Source of the DNA: Acephala macrosclerotiorum
Taxonomy: Eukaryota > Ascomycota > Leotiomycetes > Helotiales > Mollisiaceae
Length of the DNA stretch: 39,500 nt
Assembly (NCBI GenBank): GCA_014904845.1
Contig: MU119600.1
Span: forward strand, 1-39,500
Direction of reading: 5' to 3'
Part shown: in pieces, positions 1 through 11,735 of the stretch
Layout of the letters: every line of letters begins with the position of its first letter
How positions within the stretch are numbered: the first letter of the stretch is position 1
The notes under the pieces: generated by a model
What the model saw: the letters and a program-made list of their open reading frames with translations, nothing else
What the model was told of the DNA's origin: nothing
Databases searched by the model: none
Made by a program: the position numbers and the translations under genes

Positions 1-1395
1 TATATAGAGTAAATCCCCTATAGAAAGTTTGTTCTAAAACTGTCATTTAAAAAAGTTATTTTAATATATAATTTTTACTAATAAAATTTTAGTGTGAAAT
101 CAAATTTTATAAATTACTTAATTTACAAGACTATAATCAGGAATTCTAAAGAGTACGATCTAAAGATTATATGTACACATAGCTTTATTGTTAATCTTAT
201 ATGAAACTACTCATTAGTCAATTTATTATAATTTTATAAAGTAGGTAGTTTTTGGTGTGTTTTCGTCTAATTTTTAGGGGTGCGCACGGAATTCTGACAA
301 CCCCTGTTGAAAGTTCGGTATCGACTTGGTGAGAGATAAGGTTTTTTTGGCCTCTTCCTATTAGCTATTCTCAGCTCTTCTGTATTCTTAGCACTCTATG
401 CCTCATCGTGTCATTATAGTAATTAACTGAAGTTTCGATTGGGATCTGGAATTCTTTTCATTGCCCCTTTCATTGCTCCTGATGGCTTCAACACGTTAGA
501 TCAGGTCGCGGTGGTGGGACAGGTGCCTCGTCTCTCAAGTCAAGCTTCTTCAGGCCTACCATCGCCTTTTGATCTTCAGCAATCGTATTTGGGACTTTGT
601 GCTGAGATCCGCTGTTTTTTGTTTCTCTTCTCGCGTTATACAATGTCTTTCGGGCAATTCGGAAGCTGTTTGGATTTTGGGTTAGGAAATCATTTTCACG
701 GTATGGACGCGGTGCTCCGTACGGATCCATCTTAAGCTCTCCTTTTCGTCCGACAGTCGTCAATCGATAGGAGGAGGTCTTGATCCGGTATTGCGATATG
801 TTTCGTACACAAAACGTGCACAAGTGAACTAGATGATTCTAAGGAGATTATCGCTGCATTGGGAGCTCGAGCTTCTGTCGTCATGCTGACTAAAACACTC
901 CTCGGCGTTTCAACTTCGCATATCTCTAAACAATTCATCATTGTTCAAACTCGAAATGTAGATTCAAGTTCGAATCAAGGTCGATCTCGAATGTGCTTTG
1001 ATTTTTTGGATCAAGGAGACTGGGGTTGGGTGAAGTTGCTCGTCAGGCGCTCTCAACTTGGGGCGGGCAACCACGGTGTTCCACCTAACCTGTACTGTAC
1101 TTCTCACTCACGTCCAGACCAGACTCCTCCATTACCAAAAATTAAAGCTTAGTAGCTTCCTCCATTAAGACAACTTTGATGTTTGGACATGATTGCTCAT
1201 ATCAATATGCCTCTCCGGTCTGCCTCTCTCCGTCCACGGATGCAGTGTTGCACTCAGCCACCAGCCACCAGCGCTCAGCCTCGGCCTAGATGAAGCGCGA
1301 CATCTTCCCACCTTCATACAGAATTCTTTCTATGCTAATCCTCTACGCTCCCCTGTTTCTATCAAGCTCAATCCCTCCTTTAATACATCTCTAAG
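1..1395. other. AT-rich edge and upstream region of the NACHT gene
   Basis: No gene I can support. The first ~270 bases are AT-rich and look like the edge of a RIP-altered block. From about 280 the composition becomes normal, and the last 200 bases before the NACHT start are pyrimidine-rich, as is usual for a fungal promoter and leader. A minus-strand open frame starting with ATG at 730 and ending at 488 (80 codons, mixed charged and polar residues) is possible but has no recognisable motif or splice context, so I do not call it. Confidence 0.5.
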
Positions 1396-4308
1396 ATGGA
1401 CCCTCTCACAGCCCTGGGTCTTGCCTCAAACGTCATTCAATTGATCAGCTTCACGAGCGACCTTGTTTCTAAGAGTCGCAAGATCTACAAATCTGCAGAT
1501 AGAGGACTTGTTGAAAACTTGGAGCTCGAGACCATCGCCAGAAGCCTTCGAGATCTTCGCAACGATCTTTCACTTCCATCGGCCGATGAGAATACGCCTT
1601 TGTCTAAGACAGACCATCAGATTCTCGAGATCTGCGAAAGCTGCGCCGAGGTTTCGAGAGAGTTGTTTGATGTAATTCAAGGTCTGAAAGTTCAAGGCGA
1701 TCACAAAAGATGGAGCAGCTTCCGTGAAGCTCTGAATAGTGTCTGGAAGGAAGAAGCAATCGAGAAGCTAGCAAAGCGGTTGGAACGATACAGGAGTCAA
1801 CTGGACACGACCTTGCTGATGTCTATAAGAGAGCACGTTCAAAACGACAAACAGGAAGCCGCAAATCTCCAAACAAAGGCATGTCAAAATGGGTTTGCTT
1901 CTCTTGAAAAGGAGTCCAAAACTTGGCATGAAGAGTTCCTTGAAGCAGCCCTCCAGAATAATTGGCAGATCAGGAGCCAACAAGATATGGCCTCCTTCTC
2001 CATGAGGCTGTCAGCACACACCAAAAACGAGAGAGAAGATTTGATGAAAGCGCAAATTCTGGAGCAACTTTGTTTTACCAATATGGGGGATCGGTATGAG
2101 CGTATTGAAGATGCGTACAAAAAGACTTTTGACTGGATATTCAAGGATGGAGGCGACGTGGCCAATGATCGAAGCTCGAAGGAAACAACAGTCTTGACTG
2201 AGGAAAATTGGGTACTAGTCTCACGGATGGCCACGAGGTCATTCGTACATGGAGAAGAAAGCAGCAGAGCCGCGGGTGATGGAAATAGTGCACCGGGAGA
2301 TGCGCAAGCGGAGCCAAACACCCCTCGTTGGAGCAGCTTTACAGACTGGCTGAACGGCGAAGAAGACCTTTACTGGATCACAGGGAAGCCAGGCTCCGGA
2401 AAGTCCACACTAATGAAGTACATTTTCAATGACCCGCGCACAATGGAGCGCATACGCGATTGGACTGGAGACGTTCCACTCATTACGGCTGGCTTTTTCT
2501 TCTGGAACTCCGGTACAGTGATGCAAATGTCTAAGATGGGCTTGTTGCAAGCCCTTCTGTATGAATCGATCAACTCCTCCTTCGAGCTCGTGCCGATCCT
2601 TTTCCCCGACAGATGGAGATCTTATGAATTATTTGGTGGAGACCTCCGTCCTTGGTCTTGGTCAGAACTTGCTCTTGCGATGAAGAAGTTGTTGTCTAAC
2701 GAGTCGCACAAATTCTTCTTTCTTATCGATGGACTTGATGAGTTCGATGGTACTTCTTCCGAGCTCGTCCACTTCATTCTTGAGCATTCAGCGCGGCCGA
2801 ATGTTAAGATATGTGTAGCAAGTCGGCCGTGGTTGGTCTTTGAGGATGCTTTCCAAAAACGGCCCAGCCTTCGTTTGGAAGACTTAACGGCCCCAGACAT
2901 TCGTATGTTTACCTCCGAGAGCCTCCGACAAAACCTTATGTTCAAAAGCCTCGAAGCACTACAGCCCCAAGAATCGGAACGTCTTATCGTCGAGGTGACT
3001 AGCAAGGCATCTGGCGTATTCTTGTGGGTTCGCTTGGTTATCCTATCCTTGCTTGAAGGACTTCGCGATGGCGACCGGATTGTAGACTTACAAAAAAGGC
3101 TGCATCATCTACCTTCAGACCTTGAGGCTCTCTTCCACAAAATCCTAAATCGGCTGAACCCTTCATACTTTGAACAGGCATCAAGGCTTTTTCAACTTGT
3201 TCGTGAATGGGAAAAGCCAATGTCCCTCTTGGTCTTGTCCTTCGCAGAAGAGGGTTTTAACAATGCGATAGCCACCGAAACTAATGCCATGTCATTGGCT
3301 CAAGCAGAGTATAGAGCTGAGACGATGAGACGTCGTTTGAACAGCCGCTGTAAAGGGCTTCTTGAAGCGCCCGTTTCTAAACAGAGGCCCATCCTTACAA
3401 CCCAAGTACAGTTTCTCCACCGGACTGTCAGGGACTTCTTGAGTAGGCCAGATATATGGGAATACATCGTTTCTGGTGGACCTCAAGCTTTCGATCCTCA
3501 GCCATCCTGGTGTGGCGCCTCTCTACTAGAGCTCAAATCTACATCAATGGCGCAGCTTGTCACGTCTGACTTCCACGATCTATTGACAGCGGGCATTAAC
3601 TACTCCTTAAAGTTGGAGACAAGAAATCCTCAACTCCATATTCAGTACCTTAGGGAAGTAGATCGGGTGTGTAGCAAGCTCTTCGGAAGTCCGTTCCCCG
3701 GTGGTGGAACATGGCTAGCTGTAAGAGCTAAGATGGAATTGTCATTGGAGGGCTGCTCTATCTACCATTGGGCTGCAATACTCTCCAAAGAAACCAATCC
3801 TCCCTTGAACTCATTTTTTGAGTACGCGGTCTATTATCCTTTCTATTCATTTGTAGATCATGAGTTGAAGGGTGGCCTCGAGGCAGACTCCTTCATTGGT
3901 GGCCGCTCTTTGCTCCATATTGCCGTATCGTCAAGACATCTCAAGATGATTGGAATCCTACTTGATCACGGAGCAGATCCAAATCTCTGTAGCGGCCATA
4001 TTCCTGGACGAACTCCATGGATAGAATTCCTAATACAACTGAAACTACTAGAATGGAGGCCCCTAGACACGGCAGCAGAAATTTTCTCCACGTTTCTCGG
4101 GCACAATGCTAACCCTCGGCTGGCCATCGACAACGAATCCATAGAAGATATCATCAAGACCGCGTTTTGGAGTTGGAATGCGGAAAGAGCTGATGATCTC
4201 TTGCGCAAAACGGCAGTCTTGAAAAATACTTTCAAGGCGCCAAAAAAGCCCCTTGGAATGAAGACAGTTTTCAGAAGACTCGGAAAAAGGGATTCTACCG
4301 CAAAATAA
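1396..4308 (+). CDS. NACHT-domain NOD-like receptor (fungal STAND protein) with one ankyrin-like repeat
   Basis: Intronless, 970 residues. Residues 1 to ~130 resemble the alpha-helical N-terminal domain common in fungal STAND proteins (opening MDPLTALGLASNVIQLISF, then paired helices). The NACHT NTPase follows: Walker A GKPGSGKS at 330-337 and Walker B FFFLIDGLDEFDG around 440-452. The later motif FLHRTVRDFL is typical of the helical region after fungal NACHT domains. The C-terminus has one clear ankyrin-like unit near 835-868 (GRSLLHIAV...LLDHGADPN) and then a short helical tail. Such proteins are thought to sense non-self or damage and, once oligomerised, to trigger the N-terminal effector domain; both the ligand and the effector outcome here are inference. 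The start ATG is the first in frame and follows a CT-rich leader. The frame is intact, so RIP has not damaged this gene. Most fungal NLRs of this type carry many C-terminal repeats; this one is nearly repeat-free. Confidence 0.9.
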   Translation: MDPLTALGLASNVIQLISFTSDLVSKSRKIYKSADRGLVENLELETIARSLRDLRNDLSLPSADENTPLSKTDHQILEICESCAEVSRELFDVIQGLKVQGDHKRWSSFREALNSVWKEEAIEKLAKRLERYRSQLDTTLLMSIREHVQNDKQEAANLQTKACQNGFASLEKESKTWHEEFLEAALQNNWQIRSQQDMASFSMRLSAHTKNEREDLMKAQILEQLCFTNMGDRYERIEDAYKKTFDWIFKDGGDVANDRSSKETTVLTEENWVLVSRMATRSFVHGEESSRAAGDGNSAPGDAQAEPNTPRWSSFTDWLNGEEDLYWITGKPGSGKSTLMKYIFNDPRTMERIRDWTGDVPLITAGFFFWNSGTVMQMSKMGLLQALLYESINSSFELVPILFPDRWRSYELFGGDLRPWSWSELALAMKKLLSNESHKFFFLIDGLDEFDGTSSELVHFILEHSARPNVKICVASRPWLVFEDAFQKRPSLRLEDLTAPDIRMFTSESLRQNLMFKSLEALQPQESERLIVEVTSKASGVFLWVRLVILSLLEGLRDGDRIVDLQKRLHHLPSDLEALFHKILNRLNPSYFEQASRLFQLVREWEKPMSLLVLSFAEEGFNNAIATETNAMSLAQAEYRAETMRRRLNSRCKGLLEAPVSKQRPILTTQVQFLHRTVRDFLSRPDIWEYIVSGGPQAFDPQPSWCGASLLELKSTSMAQLVTSDFHDLLTAGINYSLKLETRNPQLHIQYLREVDRVCSKLFGSPFPGGGTWLAVRAKMELSLEGCSIYHWAAILSKETNPPLNSFFEYAVYYPFYSFVDHELKGGLEADSFIGGRSLLHIAVSSRHLKMIGILLDHGADPNLCSGHIPGRTPWIEFLIQLKLLEWRPLDTAAEIFSTFLGHNANPRLAIDNESIEDIIKTAFWSWNAERADDLLRKTAVLKNTFKAPKKPLGMKTVFRRLGKRDSTAK

Positions 4309-5279
4309 CTGCTGCTGCGATCTTTGTTTGAGCAAGATACAACGATGGTCCTAGTCTATTGTTTCTTTAGGGATGCCGAGAGTTGCTCACCAATCGCCTG
4401 TTACGGTACGCCGAACACGTGACCTCCGCTGTCTATATATAGTCGAGCTCTCCATCTAATGAACCATCATCTTCACCCATATTTATATATCTTTATCACT
4501 TCCGTAACATCGCTTTTCCGAAGGGTGGCGTTGTACAAATACTGATTACTTCCAGAACAGACGAGGAAGCGGTTGACGAAAGCAAAAAGATTATCGTATT
4601 AAGCGAGGTTTGGTCAATTATATAATTTTTTTTTAAATAAAACAAATTCTTTTATTAATAATTATATTGCGCTCCATTAATCCGGGATAAGAACCAAGGA
4701 TAAGCGAATAAAGCAAATAAAAAGCGCTATTTACATAAATACAACTTAGAGATTTTTTCTTTCGTGTGAAAAGGAGCAACACCGAACGAGGTTGGAGAAT
4801 CCGCCAGGGACAATAGATCATAAGCAGGGTTCCAAATTGCTGAAAACTTGTGACTGCAAGACTTCCTTTGACTTCAATCACCTTCGGCACAAACGAAAAT
4901 CCAAGATAAGAATAGATGGTTATCTGTCTGAGTCTAACCTATCTCTAAACATACTTGGAGGCGTCTGCTTTCTGCGGGTGACAACCCTGATATCAAGAGA
5001 CTACTCGAGTAGATAACACGAACCACGAGGACTGGCCATATCACCTAGATGCCACGAAGGCCCAAGCAGCAAAAGGTCTCAATTCTCTCTTTCCTATCGC
5101 CTATGCCACAAGATCTCTCCTTTTCAACAAAAGGATCATGGCGTCAGCCAGCTACGGTATCCGAGCTCAAGTAAATCAGCGCTGATGTTGCACCAAACGC
5201 CAAACACCACCCATGCACGCAATCCGAGCCAATCATACAAAAGAACCTCTCAAATATACAACCGACCACTCCGACACCA
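4309..5279. other. Intergenic between NACHT gene and M28 peptidase, with promoter-like stretch
   Basis: No gene supported. A TATA-like run at about 4433-4441 lies just after a CACGTG E-box (about 4418-4423) and before a pyrimidine-rich, ATG-poor stretch, like a promoter pointing plus. No open frame follows it. AT-rich sequence (4620-4700) interrupts instead, so it may be a promoter remnant. The right part is the 3' flank of the minus-strand peptidase gene. Confidence 0.4.
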
Positions 5280-8136
5280 TCAAGTATTCCCAACCAACTT
5301 CTTACTTGCCCTCTTGAGTATCATCGCCGCTTTATCCACTTGTTTCTGCGCCAGCGCCCAATCGCCAGCAGAAACAGCATCCCTGATCGCTGGGAAGAAT
5401 TCTTCATTAGACCCAGACCAGAGTTGTGGTCCAAAGATGACGTGTTTGAATTGCGTCCGATTTGGGATCTATATTTCATCAGCTTGGTCCATTGAACAGG
5501 GATGAAGAAAGGAAGAGAGGAGGGAAAGGGAAACATACACCACCACCCTCCTCCAAATCCAACAAATGCGTTTCAAAGTTCGCCATCCGATTATTATGAC
5601 TCTTACGATGAGCAGCATAAATCGCACTCTCGAAGCCACCGCCTCCAAGAACGACAGCATCCCACTCCACTTCCCATTTCTCAAACAACTTTGAGTCTTT
5701 GGCGAATTGTAAGACTGCTTCTCTTAAGGAGTCTGTGTTCCAAGGAGGGTTTCCGGCTTGGTTGGCACCTTTGTTTTCAACCCAATTTTCCAGGTCCCTG
5801 GCCCATTGATTGACGGACTGAGAGTAGGCTTCGATATCAAAAGGAAGCACGAGGCGGTCGGAGAATTCGAGGATGAGCAGCGCCCATATCTGGGCCAGGA
5901 TTTTGTGGTATTGGAAGTTTGGGTCGCCGACTGTTTCCATCCACTCGAAGTTATCGTACGCTGAATGGGAGGGATGTGGAGGACCACTGAATCCAATGTC
6001 GAGACTAGATGTTCCAGCCATGTCTTGGAAGGCGACATAATCGCTGCCAACTCCGAGACCTTCGAGTTTTCCTCCTCGTTCCACCCATAGCTGACGCATG
6101 GTGGCATTTTGGTATGGGTCTGAAGTGCGATCTAGGACTCGCATAAGGGATTTCCTGAAGACGGGGCTGCCAGCTGCTTTGAATGTTGAACCTGCGACTG
6201 CCGAATCAACATTCAGGTAAGCATAAGCATCTTGTCGCAGCTTGTCCATGTTGTTCTCAACGTGCTCTGTGGAGCCGATGAGATTGTACTCTTCACCATC
6301 CCAAGATGCGAATTCAATTGTGCGGAGTGGTCTCCATCCTCTCTGAGCAAGATCTCCAAATATGCGAATGACCTCAAGCATGACAGCAGTTCCAGATCCC
6401 GGATCAGTAGCGCCATAGGCCCAAGCATCACGATGATTCCCAACAATGATGGACTTCTCCTTCTGCTCGACACCGCTGATCTTGCCCATGACGTTCCAGA
6501 TAGGCTGTTGTTCGACCTCATCCTGATCGTTGACCAGATGCGCCTGTGGAGAGGAAAGGTTTCCAGACCAGTATTCCACACCTGGAATAGTTCCTCGCCA
6601 TTCATCAGGACAAGACTGGCCGAACCCTTCAATGGCTTCAAGCAGTGGCCGAGCATCTCCCCAGCTCAATGGCAAACTAGGAATCTTGACCAAGCCCTTA
6701 CTGTCTGCCTTCGCGATTCTCTTCGCACCCTTGGTACTTGCCCACCCAGGCGTAAGGACATCTCCCACCACCCAGTCCATAAGACTGACAGCACTTCTCA
6801 TCACACCTCCTTCTGGCATATACCTCCCGTTCGGCGCAGGCTCTCCTTTCGTGAATCCATCATCCGCCGGATCACTATACATAATGACCCCCTTGAAGCC
6901 CCAAGGCTCTGCAGCCTTCACTTTCAGCTCCGGAGCTCCATGTGAATGCCGAACTAATGCAATCGCACCCTCAACAGGAATCCCACTATCATACAACCTC
7001 TTATAATCCTCTCTCGTTCCATAATTCGCGAAAATGAGCGGCCCCGTAACATCACCACTTTTCGAATGTCCGTGGAAAACAGGCATTTGCTGACGATCCT
7101 GATAGATATCATCCTCATCAATCTTCGCGCTCCAAGTGACCTTCCCCTCTTTATCCAGAATCTCAACCTTCCGTCCCCCAGGCTTAGGATAGTTGAGATA
7201 AACATCAAACTGCTCCATATGCACATCTTCCAGAAAGTTACTCCTGAAGAAATCCTGCATATACTCAGCAAGGACATAATCTCCCTCCGTCCCCGCAACA
7301 TGATCGTTCTTCGTTACTATCCGCAGATATTCGCGTATCCGATTCTCGTCGACCATAGACTGGACGTGTACCCTCACACTTTCCGGATCAAACATCTGTC
7401 CCGCCATCTTTTGCGCCGCAGACGTAAAGATATCCGACATGAAGATCACGTAGACAGTCGCCATGACCAAGAGGATAGCGAAGCACCTCCCTAGCACAAT
7501 GCAGAAATTCGCATCGATAACCGGCCACCCACATCTCCATCTCCTTCTCGGTGTCGTTTCTCCATCTCCATCCCCTTCTTCTTCTGGTTCTGCATCAGGC
7601 GCTGTCTCATCTGCTGCCGTCGTCTCGGTTCCTATCCTCGAGAATCGTCCGCGGACGTTGATGTCTGGTATTCGGGGTCGCCATCTCCAATTCCACCTCC
7701 TCCCTAATGAAAATGTGAGGCTTGAGATCCGTTTCCCCCATCCCCGTCCACCCCGACCGGCTCCAGTCCTATCTGCAGGGTCCTCAATCTCCAACTCCAG
7801 CATCTCTCGCCTAACCTCATGTTCCTCTTCCTCGCTACTTCTCCGCCGTCTCTCATCGTCACCCTGTCCAAGAAAAGTATCCTGTTCCTCATCTGAAGCT
7901 TCGCTTCCCCGATCCGTTGGCGGAGGTCTATATCCCTGCCGTCTCGTAGGAACCGGTATTCTTCCACCTGGTGCTAACAATCCTTCTCTTTCTGTGGTGG
8001 ATGATACTTCTATGTTTCGCGATGCAGGGGCAGAGGGAGTCGGTGTTCTCGAAGACGAGGGAGCAGCGAGGCCAACTGCTTCTTCGTAGGAAGGGATCGG
8101 CAGCGGCGTATATTTATGCGGTTTCTCGTCCGGCAT
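5280..8136 (-). CDS. M28 family peptidase, glutamate carboxypeptidase II/transferrin-receptor-like type II membrane protein (Tre1/Tre2/Vps70-like)
   Basis: Two exons: 8136-5539 and 5468-5280, joined over a 70-nt intron (5469-5538, donor GTATGT, acceptor TATAG, phase 0). This gives 928 residues; without the splice the conserved C-terminus (IPNRTQFKHVIFGPQLWSG) would be lost. The cytosolic tail (1-~205) is long, charged and Pro/Ser-rich, with IPSYEEA near residue 14, similar to the PY motif by which yeast Tre proteins meet the Rsp5/Bsd2 ubiquitin system. A membrane segment lies at ~211-233, followed by a protease-associated domain, the M28 catalytic domain and a TFR-dimer domain. All co-catalytic zinc positions are kept, by comparison with human GCPII: H568, D578, E615 (catalytic base), E616, D644 and H724. 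It is therefore probably an active carboxypeptidase/aminopeptidase with its active site facing the vacuole lumen or outside. It lies head-to-tail 795 bp downstream of VPS35. Its exact substrate is unknown. Confidence 0.92.
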
Positions 8137-8931
8137 CTTGCCTCTCTTCCTTCCTTCTTTCTATATATTTTGTTCGCAGATCAGGATAGCATAGGAAATC
8201 GTAGGTTGGATAAAGTCGAGTCGAGTTTCGGGTTCCAGTCGTCAGCTCAGCCGTACCCGTACAGCAGCAGCTTGGGGGGCGATTAACGATTGCACGATTG
8301 CGACACAATCAATTCTTCAGTCCAGCTGGGTGTCGCACAGCATCATTGAGGCTCTAATCGCTTCGCCGAAGTCGTACAATCTATAGGGATGGAAAGGAGT
8401 GTGGGCAGATGGCGAAATATGGGGATGTTGATGCGAGAGAGTGAGGTGTGCTGCCGTGTACGAGTTACGGGATTCGCGTCTCGGCTGGCGAGGCTTGGAA
8501 GCTGCTGATAAAACACTTGGGGAGGAGGGAATGTCTGAGCGAATGTGAGGACACGGAATCAACAATATATTATACAATCTTGGAAACTGAAGTCGGAAAT
8601 GCATTCGAAAACGTCCTATCTCTATACAGATTCCAGGCAATCAATTACCGCATCAACACGAAATCCGAAGATCCGGAAAGGGTCATGTGATCGTCTTCAA
8701 TTCAACGTCTTCATTTCTCATCGAATATTACATATAGCGTGCCAAGGAGGCATTTAGGCAGTCACTGATGCTGCAATAGACGCCATACTGCTTGCATGCA
8801 CGCCTTGCTCGTATGCTGCGCTGGCTCAAAATACATCCAGCTCGCTCCAAATCAACAAGCCTCCAATAACATCTTACAAGAACCTGACCCCTCGTCGTTC
8901 TTTCCAGTTGCCTTCTCGGCGTATTATCCTC
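8137..8931. promoter_or_regulatory. Intergenic: promoter of M28 gene and 3' flank of VPS35
   Basis: A purine/pyrimidine-skewed leader directly precedes the peptidase ATG on the minus strand, with an AT-rich TATA-like stretch (TATATA, about 8163-8168) a few tens of bases upstream. I see no RNA gene or further reading frame worth calling. Confidence 0.4.
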
Positions 8932-11735
8932 TCACTTTGCTGCAGTTGTTACAACGCCATCGTACTCTCTTGATGCGATGTACTCTATTGTGCGTTGGAA
9001 GTGACGTTTTGGCATGTCGATTGTGGCCGATTCTTGGTTCGTTTGAAGATTGGAATGGATGAGTTCAATCAATCCATTCAGGTATTTAGTTGTGACCTGA
9101 TACCTTAGCAAAGAACTATGTCTAAGGGCAAATATACTTACAGCTTCATTTTGCTGATCAAAGTAGTAGACGTAGCGATTGAGGATTTCAACGAAAAGTT
9201 CAACTGAAACAGCTGTATCCATGCATGCATCTGCAACACGAAGAGCGCGCTGAAGACACTCAAGTACTCTCTTACCGTCTCGGTAAAGCTGTAAGAGTTA
9301 GCAAAATTCAATTGCTCAAAATAAAGTTCACTCACATCCTTCGTCTCTTCTGTTTCACCCTTGGCAGCAATTGGCACAGCCCACCAAAGATGGGATGCCA
9401 AGTAAACCGCGCGGCACTGATCTGGCTTCTTAAGTAACTTGCTGCCATGAAGAGCACACTTCGTGATCAAGGTATCGTAGTTCTCCTTTCCGAAGTTTCT
9501 TGTCTCGTGCAGTGCTCCAGCGATAACGCAAACAGCTTGGAATTGTGCCCTCGAATCACTGATCGCTTCCTCGTAAATTGTAAAGGCTTGCGCAAAGAAC
9601 TCGTAGCTGACCTCTTCAGCGCCAGTTTGGTCCGCAATTTGACCACATGCCACGAATAATCGCAGGCAAAGTTCAGCTGATCCAGGCACACGAGTGTACA
9701 GAGCAGAGAGACTGGAATGCATGAATTTGTAGAGTGTTGATGACTGCGACTCCCAGTTGTCATCGTAATGCTCTCTTGTCTTGTACCGCCGTGCCAATTT
9801 CATTGCGGATGTGATCAAAGCTGGTGCTGTGAATTTGACACGTTCGTTGCCTTCAGCATATGCCTTTCTCGTCATCTGCAGTAACTTGAACTGAGTGTCG
9901 TTATCATCGCTGTGGATGAGGTGGACTATCCGAGCAAGCCATCCTTGCTCCTCGACTGTCTCATCGGTTTCCAGAGCTTTCCGTTGCTGAATGCCAGGAT
10001 ATCCAGCAGGCTGCTGTGTGCCCTCTTTGATGAGAACCTTCAGAATCTCAAGCACACCTTCCAATTGAGACAAAGTTGTGATCTTCGTCAGGTTTCGTAG
10101 TAAATTCCTGGCAACTTCTCCGGCTACAGCTCGTCGTGTAGGATATGTCTGAGCGTGTAGTAGGGGAATGTACTGGGGAAGAGAAAGTGCTGTGAACAGC
10201 GAGACATAAGACTTCATTGGCGCGAGAAGAAGATTGAGGATGTTGTTTTGAGATTCTGGAGAGTGAAGGTCCGCACTGTTCGCGTGTTGCTTGACCTTCT
10301 GGCTTGCATATTCGAGCACTTGATCTACGTAATCAAGGCGATCCGGGTAGATGTTGATTGCGAGGTTTGCCAGCGAGACCAACAACGCAGTGGTGTCTTG
10401 GATTGGCAAATGCTGAGCGTTGACCAAATTCATCACCTGCTCGAAAAAGATCTCGTACAGCTTTATGCTTTCGGGGATGCCAGTCTTGCTGCTTTCAGCT
10501 CCATCTGTGCCATTGGTAGTCTTGGGTGTTGCCTCTGGTTGTGGATCTGCTTGTGCGGGATCCTCTGGTTTCTTCAATGCTTCTCCATTGGTCTCTGTCG
10601 ATTGCTCGCCATTTTGAGCTGGAGCAGGCTCTGCCGCCTGCTTTTCTTGGTTCAGCTTCACTCTCTCCAGGAGCTTCGCAATGGCGTCTTGCTCCACCTT
10701 CTCACGGTTCTCCTTGGGCTGGCCTTCAAATTCTCGAGCGGCATACGAAGAAAGTCTGTCCATCAATGCAATGACAATAACCTTGACATTGACATGTGGA
10801 TTGAGTCGGGAAACGGCGGCCAAGAACTGATCCAGGGTGTGTAGGTGGTATTCATCTGGGAAAACCTGGGTGATGACTTCCAGAAGGTATTCCTGCGCCA
10901 AGACGTCTCGACATTGAACGACTTGCTCCAGCAGCGGTTGGAGAATGACGTTCTTGTAAGTTTCCAGATCCACCAATTGACTCAATCGAACCAGATTGTT
11001 CCCAACCAGCAATTGCAGCTCTTTGCGCTCCTGTGTCCGAAGCTCTCTCTCCCTCGAGTGCCCTTGATGTTGTAATCGTACCCAGAGCTTGTTCATTTCC
11101 ACGAAGTTCGTCAAGGTGAAGCTTATCGAATCCTGAAGGTTTCCTTCTGGTCCATCGCCATTGCCCATCGGCAGATTCTCCCGCGCCTGGCCAGAAAGGT
11201 AGTATCGCAGGAAGAGACCTCGAATTGGATGTTGGACGCCCCTGCTCATCTCCATCATATCCTTCATGATCTCCTTGACCGGCGCATCTTCGATAGACAT
11301 GTACACTGTCCCAACCGTAATCATCAGGTATAATCTTGGTATGATGTTGCCTGCATATTGGACAAGCTCGTATAGATCAGCGAGGTGATTGACTGGATGT
11401 GAGTCTTTTAGGTAGGAAGAGAGGTGTCGCAGAGCATCGAAAACTGCCATGTAAAGCTCATAATACTGTTTTGGTCCCAGACTGCTTGTCCGCAGCTCGG
11501 ATACCAAAGTTGAGCTGGCATGACGGGTCAGCACGAGATCTAGTAGTTGCGCTGCTTGCGCAAGAACTGGACAAAGACAAAGGTGTCTTGGGTAGTCGTA
11601 CCTGCATTTCAAAGCATCCATAAGCTTGCCCGGTGTTTCCAGGCATTTGCGCATGAGATGCGTCTGTTGCCTTACCACCGTGAGGGCATCTTCAAGCAAT
11701 CGAGCTTGATCTTCCACTGCCGGTGGAGTGGCCAT
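8932..11735 (-). CDS. VPS35: VPS35, cargo-binding subunit of the retromer
   Basis: Four exons: 11735-11602, 11514-9336, 9288-9142 and 9096-8932, with introns of 87, 47 and 45 nt. Donors are GTACGA, GTGAGT and GTAAGT; branch-like CTGAC and CTAAC motifs are visible in the first two. The product is 874 residues, the usual VPS35 size. The N-terminus ([20 protein letters not shown], then after splicing [23 protein letters not shown]) and the signature [10 protein letters not shown] are diagnostic. The spliced C-terminus reads [13 protein letters not shown] then [22 protein letters not shown], matching the conserved VPS35 end. VPS35 is an alpha-solenoid that, with VPS26 and VPS29, sorts receptors from endosomes back to the Golgi. 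The acidic/Gln-rich insert in the middle is a low-complexity linker. The start is the first ATG in a good context (CGCCATGGCC). Confidence 0.96.

Noticed and set aside
5185..5813. Plus-strand open frames opposite the peptidase gene's end
   Set aside because: They are antisense to the spliced M28 C-terminus, which explains the open reading in this region.
6232..8089. Several plus-strand frames of 140-240 codons
   Set aside because: Shadows of the M28 coding sequence on the other strand; no motifs of their own.
9138..9300. Unspliced C-terminus of VPS35
   Set aside because: Splicing 9289-9335 and 9097-9141 restores the conserved VPS35 end, so the unspliced tail is intron read-through.
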